DNA from: WSXY01 sp038325105
GTDB lineage: Bacteria > Actinomycetota > Coriobacteriia > Anaerosomatales > Anaerosomataceae
Length of the DNA: 5,729 nt
Assembly (NCBI GenBank): GCA_038325105.1
Contig: JBBQIR010000104.1
Location: forward strand, 1-5,729
Reading direction: 5' to 3'
Shown here: positions 4,823 to 5,729 of the stretch, in pieces
Numbering within the stretch: position 1 is the stretch's first letter
Layout of the letters: every line of letters starts with the position of its first letter
Translations under genes and position numbers: made by a program
The notes under the pieces: model-generated
What the model was told of the DNA's origin: nothing
The model's database searches: none
Seen by the model: only the letters and a program-made list of their open reading frames with translations

Positions 4823-5593
4823 ATGGTAGCACGCGCGATACCATCCGAAAGCGACGCACCCGCCACCTCCTCCGGCACCGTGCGGCGCCTCTTCACGACG
4901 TGGCGCCTCTTGCTGACGAAGTTCGCGCGTTTGCTGGTCGCAGCGGCCGAAGGTGTGTCATGGGGCCCACAGCGCGTTACGCGAAGCGGGGGCCGTGAGG
5001 TCAGCAACAGCCTCGCCTGGCTGTTCAACGGCTGGCGCAGACTGGTTTCTCGGGTGCTATCGTTCATCCGCTTGCGCGAGCGGTTCGCAGCAGCCCGATC
5101 TGCGTGCGTCGACGCGTACACTTTGCTCTCAAACCCGGCATCGTTCGGCTCACTCGATACCCCCCGAGCGGATCGTCTCGCTGCCCTGGGGCTCAGAGCG
5201 TTCGTGCTCGGTTCCGCAGCGAGTATCGTGGTCGGGATGTCGACCTCGGGCGGTCCGGGTCCGTCGATCGCATCGGTTCTGAACGGCGTGATCTGGGCAG
5301 CCGCACGCCTGGCTATCCTACTCGCACTGACTCCCCGGGACCGCCGCAGCCGAGTGCTGACCGCGGCGGTGTGGAGCGCATCGCTTTTGCCGTATCTTCT
5401 CGGCGTAACTGACGCGCTGCGATGGGTCGCGCTTGGAGCCTCGGCATTTCTCTGCTACGGCGCGCTGTCCGACGCGGGATTCAGACGCGAGACCGTGCGT
5501 ACCATGACCGCGTGGGCATTCGGCGGACAGGCCGGGGTGCTGGTCGCGGGCTGGCTGCTGCGTGGAGCGCTTGCCTTGCTCGCCACCAGCTAG
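4823..5593 (+). CDS. Polytopic membrane protein of unknown function, YIP1-like
   Basis: With ATG 4823 the product has 256 residues. The first 115 are polar to amphipathic and rich in Arg, with no clear signal peptide. The C-terminal half has about five hydrophobic segments (about 119-139, 147-169, 177-196, 198-214 and 229-253). The junction TLLSNPASF (100-108) followed by the membrane bundle resembles the L-x-x-P-x-x-F entry of YIP1-domain membrane proteins. This is a resemblance only, without a catalytic motif. AGGGAG lies 11 nt before ATG 4823, a rather long spacing. The in-frame ATG at 4766 (275 residues, weak GGGA) is the alternative, and ATG 4733 directly abuts its GGAAGG. The open frame extending back to 4604 overlaps the PBP gene and is unlikely. 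The stop is TAG. Function not known. Confidence 0.75.
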   Translation: MVARAIPSESDAPATSSGTVRRLFTTWRLLLTKFARLLVAAAEGVSWGPQRVTRSGGREVSNSLAWLFNGWRRLVSRVLSFIRLRERFAAARSACVDAYTLLSNPASFGSLDTPRADRLAALGLRAFVLGSAASIVVGMSTSGGPGPSIASVLNGVIWAAARLAILLALTPRDRRSRVLTAAVWSASLLPYLLGVTDALRWVALGASAFLCYGALSDAGFRRETVRTMTAWAFGGQAGVLVAGWLLRGALALLATS

Positions 5594-5626
5594 CGCGACT
5601 TTCCTGGCTCGTCACCTGAGCTGACG

Positions 5627-5656
5627 CCGACGGCAGCGGGAGTCTCTCGCCGTTGG
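5627..5656 (+). terminator. Possible terminator hairpin of the membrane-protein gene
   Basis: CCGACGGC (5627-5634) pairs with GCCGUUGG (5649-5656) over 8 bp with one G-U pair and a 14-nt loop. It starts 34 nt after the TAG stop. The run after it is CCTTCC and not a clean U tract. The G-U pair favours the plus-strand transcript. Confidence 0.35.
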
Positions 5657-5706
5657 CCTTCCTGACCTGCATCTTCTTTCCATTGGCCCCTTGCGTTCGC
5701 GTTCGG

Positions 5707-5727
5707 GATATGGTATTACCTAATATC
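5707..5727. repeat. AT-rich imperfect palindrome at the window edge
   Basis: GATAT-GGTA-T-TACC-TA-ATATC has matching outer (GATAT/ATATC) and inner (GGTA/TACC) arms with a 2-nt asymmetry. It lies in the only clearly AT-rich patch of the window. It could be an operator or promoter element of a gene to the right, but the window stops here. Confidence 0.35.
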
Positions 5728-5729
5728 AT

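Larger units (their letters stand above)
5594..5729. other. Intergenic stretch at the right edge, no convincing gene
   Basis: These 136 bp contain a hairpin and an AT-rich palindrome, reported separately. A minus-strand open frame starting at the very edge enters the membrane-protein gene antisense. It has low-complexity Arg/Pro/Ser composition and no recognisable motif, so I do not call it. Confidence 0.5.

Noticed and set aside
5481..5729. Minus-strand open frame at the right edge
   Set aside because: More than 110 bp is antisense to the membrane-protein gene, it starts exactly at the window edge, and it has low-complexity composition without motifs.
1..5729. CRISPR arrays, tRNA/rRNA genes, insertion sequences or integrase genes
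   Set aside because: No regularly spaced repeats, no cloverleaf with a CCA-type end, and no transposase or integrase motifs were seen on either strand.

Overview
The window is GC-rich and gene-dense. It suggests an anaerobic or facultative Gram-positive actinobacterium, possibly a Coriobacteriia-like lineage. This is inferred from four things: the base composition, frequent GTG starts, a class A penicillin-binding protein with a Cys-containing C-terminal tail, and a multihaem quinol-dehydrogenase-type cytochrome. No sequence search was possible, so the taxonomy is tentative.

Layout, left to right. (1) At 1-240 on the minus strand is the N-terminus of a NapC/NirT/NrfH-like membrane-anchored multihaem cytochrome c, cut by the window edge. 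(2) At 241-447 is a gap with small inverted repeats and a possible weak promoter. (3) At 448-1608 on the minus strand is a methyl-accepting chemotaxis protein with two membrane segments and essentially no extracytoplasmic sensor domain. (4) At 1734-1762 on the plus strand is a good promoter whose spacer holds a perfect 16-bp palindrome, ATACCCCATGGGGTAT, of the CsoR/RcnR/CstR operator type. (5) At 1806-2348 on the plus strand is a two-gene unit: a 67-residue ferredoxin-like protein, then a 109-residue thioredoxin-fold protein whose frame contains one in-frame TGA, read here as selenocysteine. A hairpin that fits a bacterial SECIS follows the TGA, and a hairpin terminator follows the gene. (6) At 4702-2405 on the minus strand are a class A penicillin-binding protein and a J-domain protein. 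Their stop and start codons touch. (7) At 4823-5593 on the plus strand is a polytopic membrane protein of YIP1-like appearance, divergent from the PBP gene. (8) At 5594-5729 is a hairpin and an AT-rich imperfect palindrome, with no convincing gene.

The most interesting part is 1734-2403. An ordinary ORF caller would miss the selenoprotein or call it from an internal ATG at 2133 (71 residues), which removes the predicted C-x4-U active site. The frame, the Shine-Dalgarno overlapping the ferredoxin stop, the SECIS-like hairpin at the right distance and the YuzD/DUF1462-like C-terminal half all support a full-length selenoprotein. The CsoR-type operator suggests that this ferredoxin plus seleno-thioredoxin pair is induced by a thiophilic stress such as copper or other soft metals, persulfide or aldehyde. 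The operator sequence and gene order are seen; the inducer and electron path are inference.

The other genes look like ordinary chromosomal functions: anaerobic respiration, chemosensing and cell-wall synthesis.
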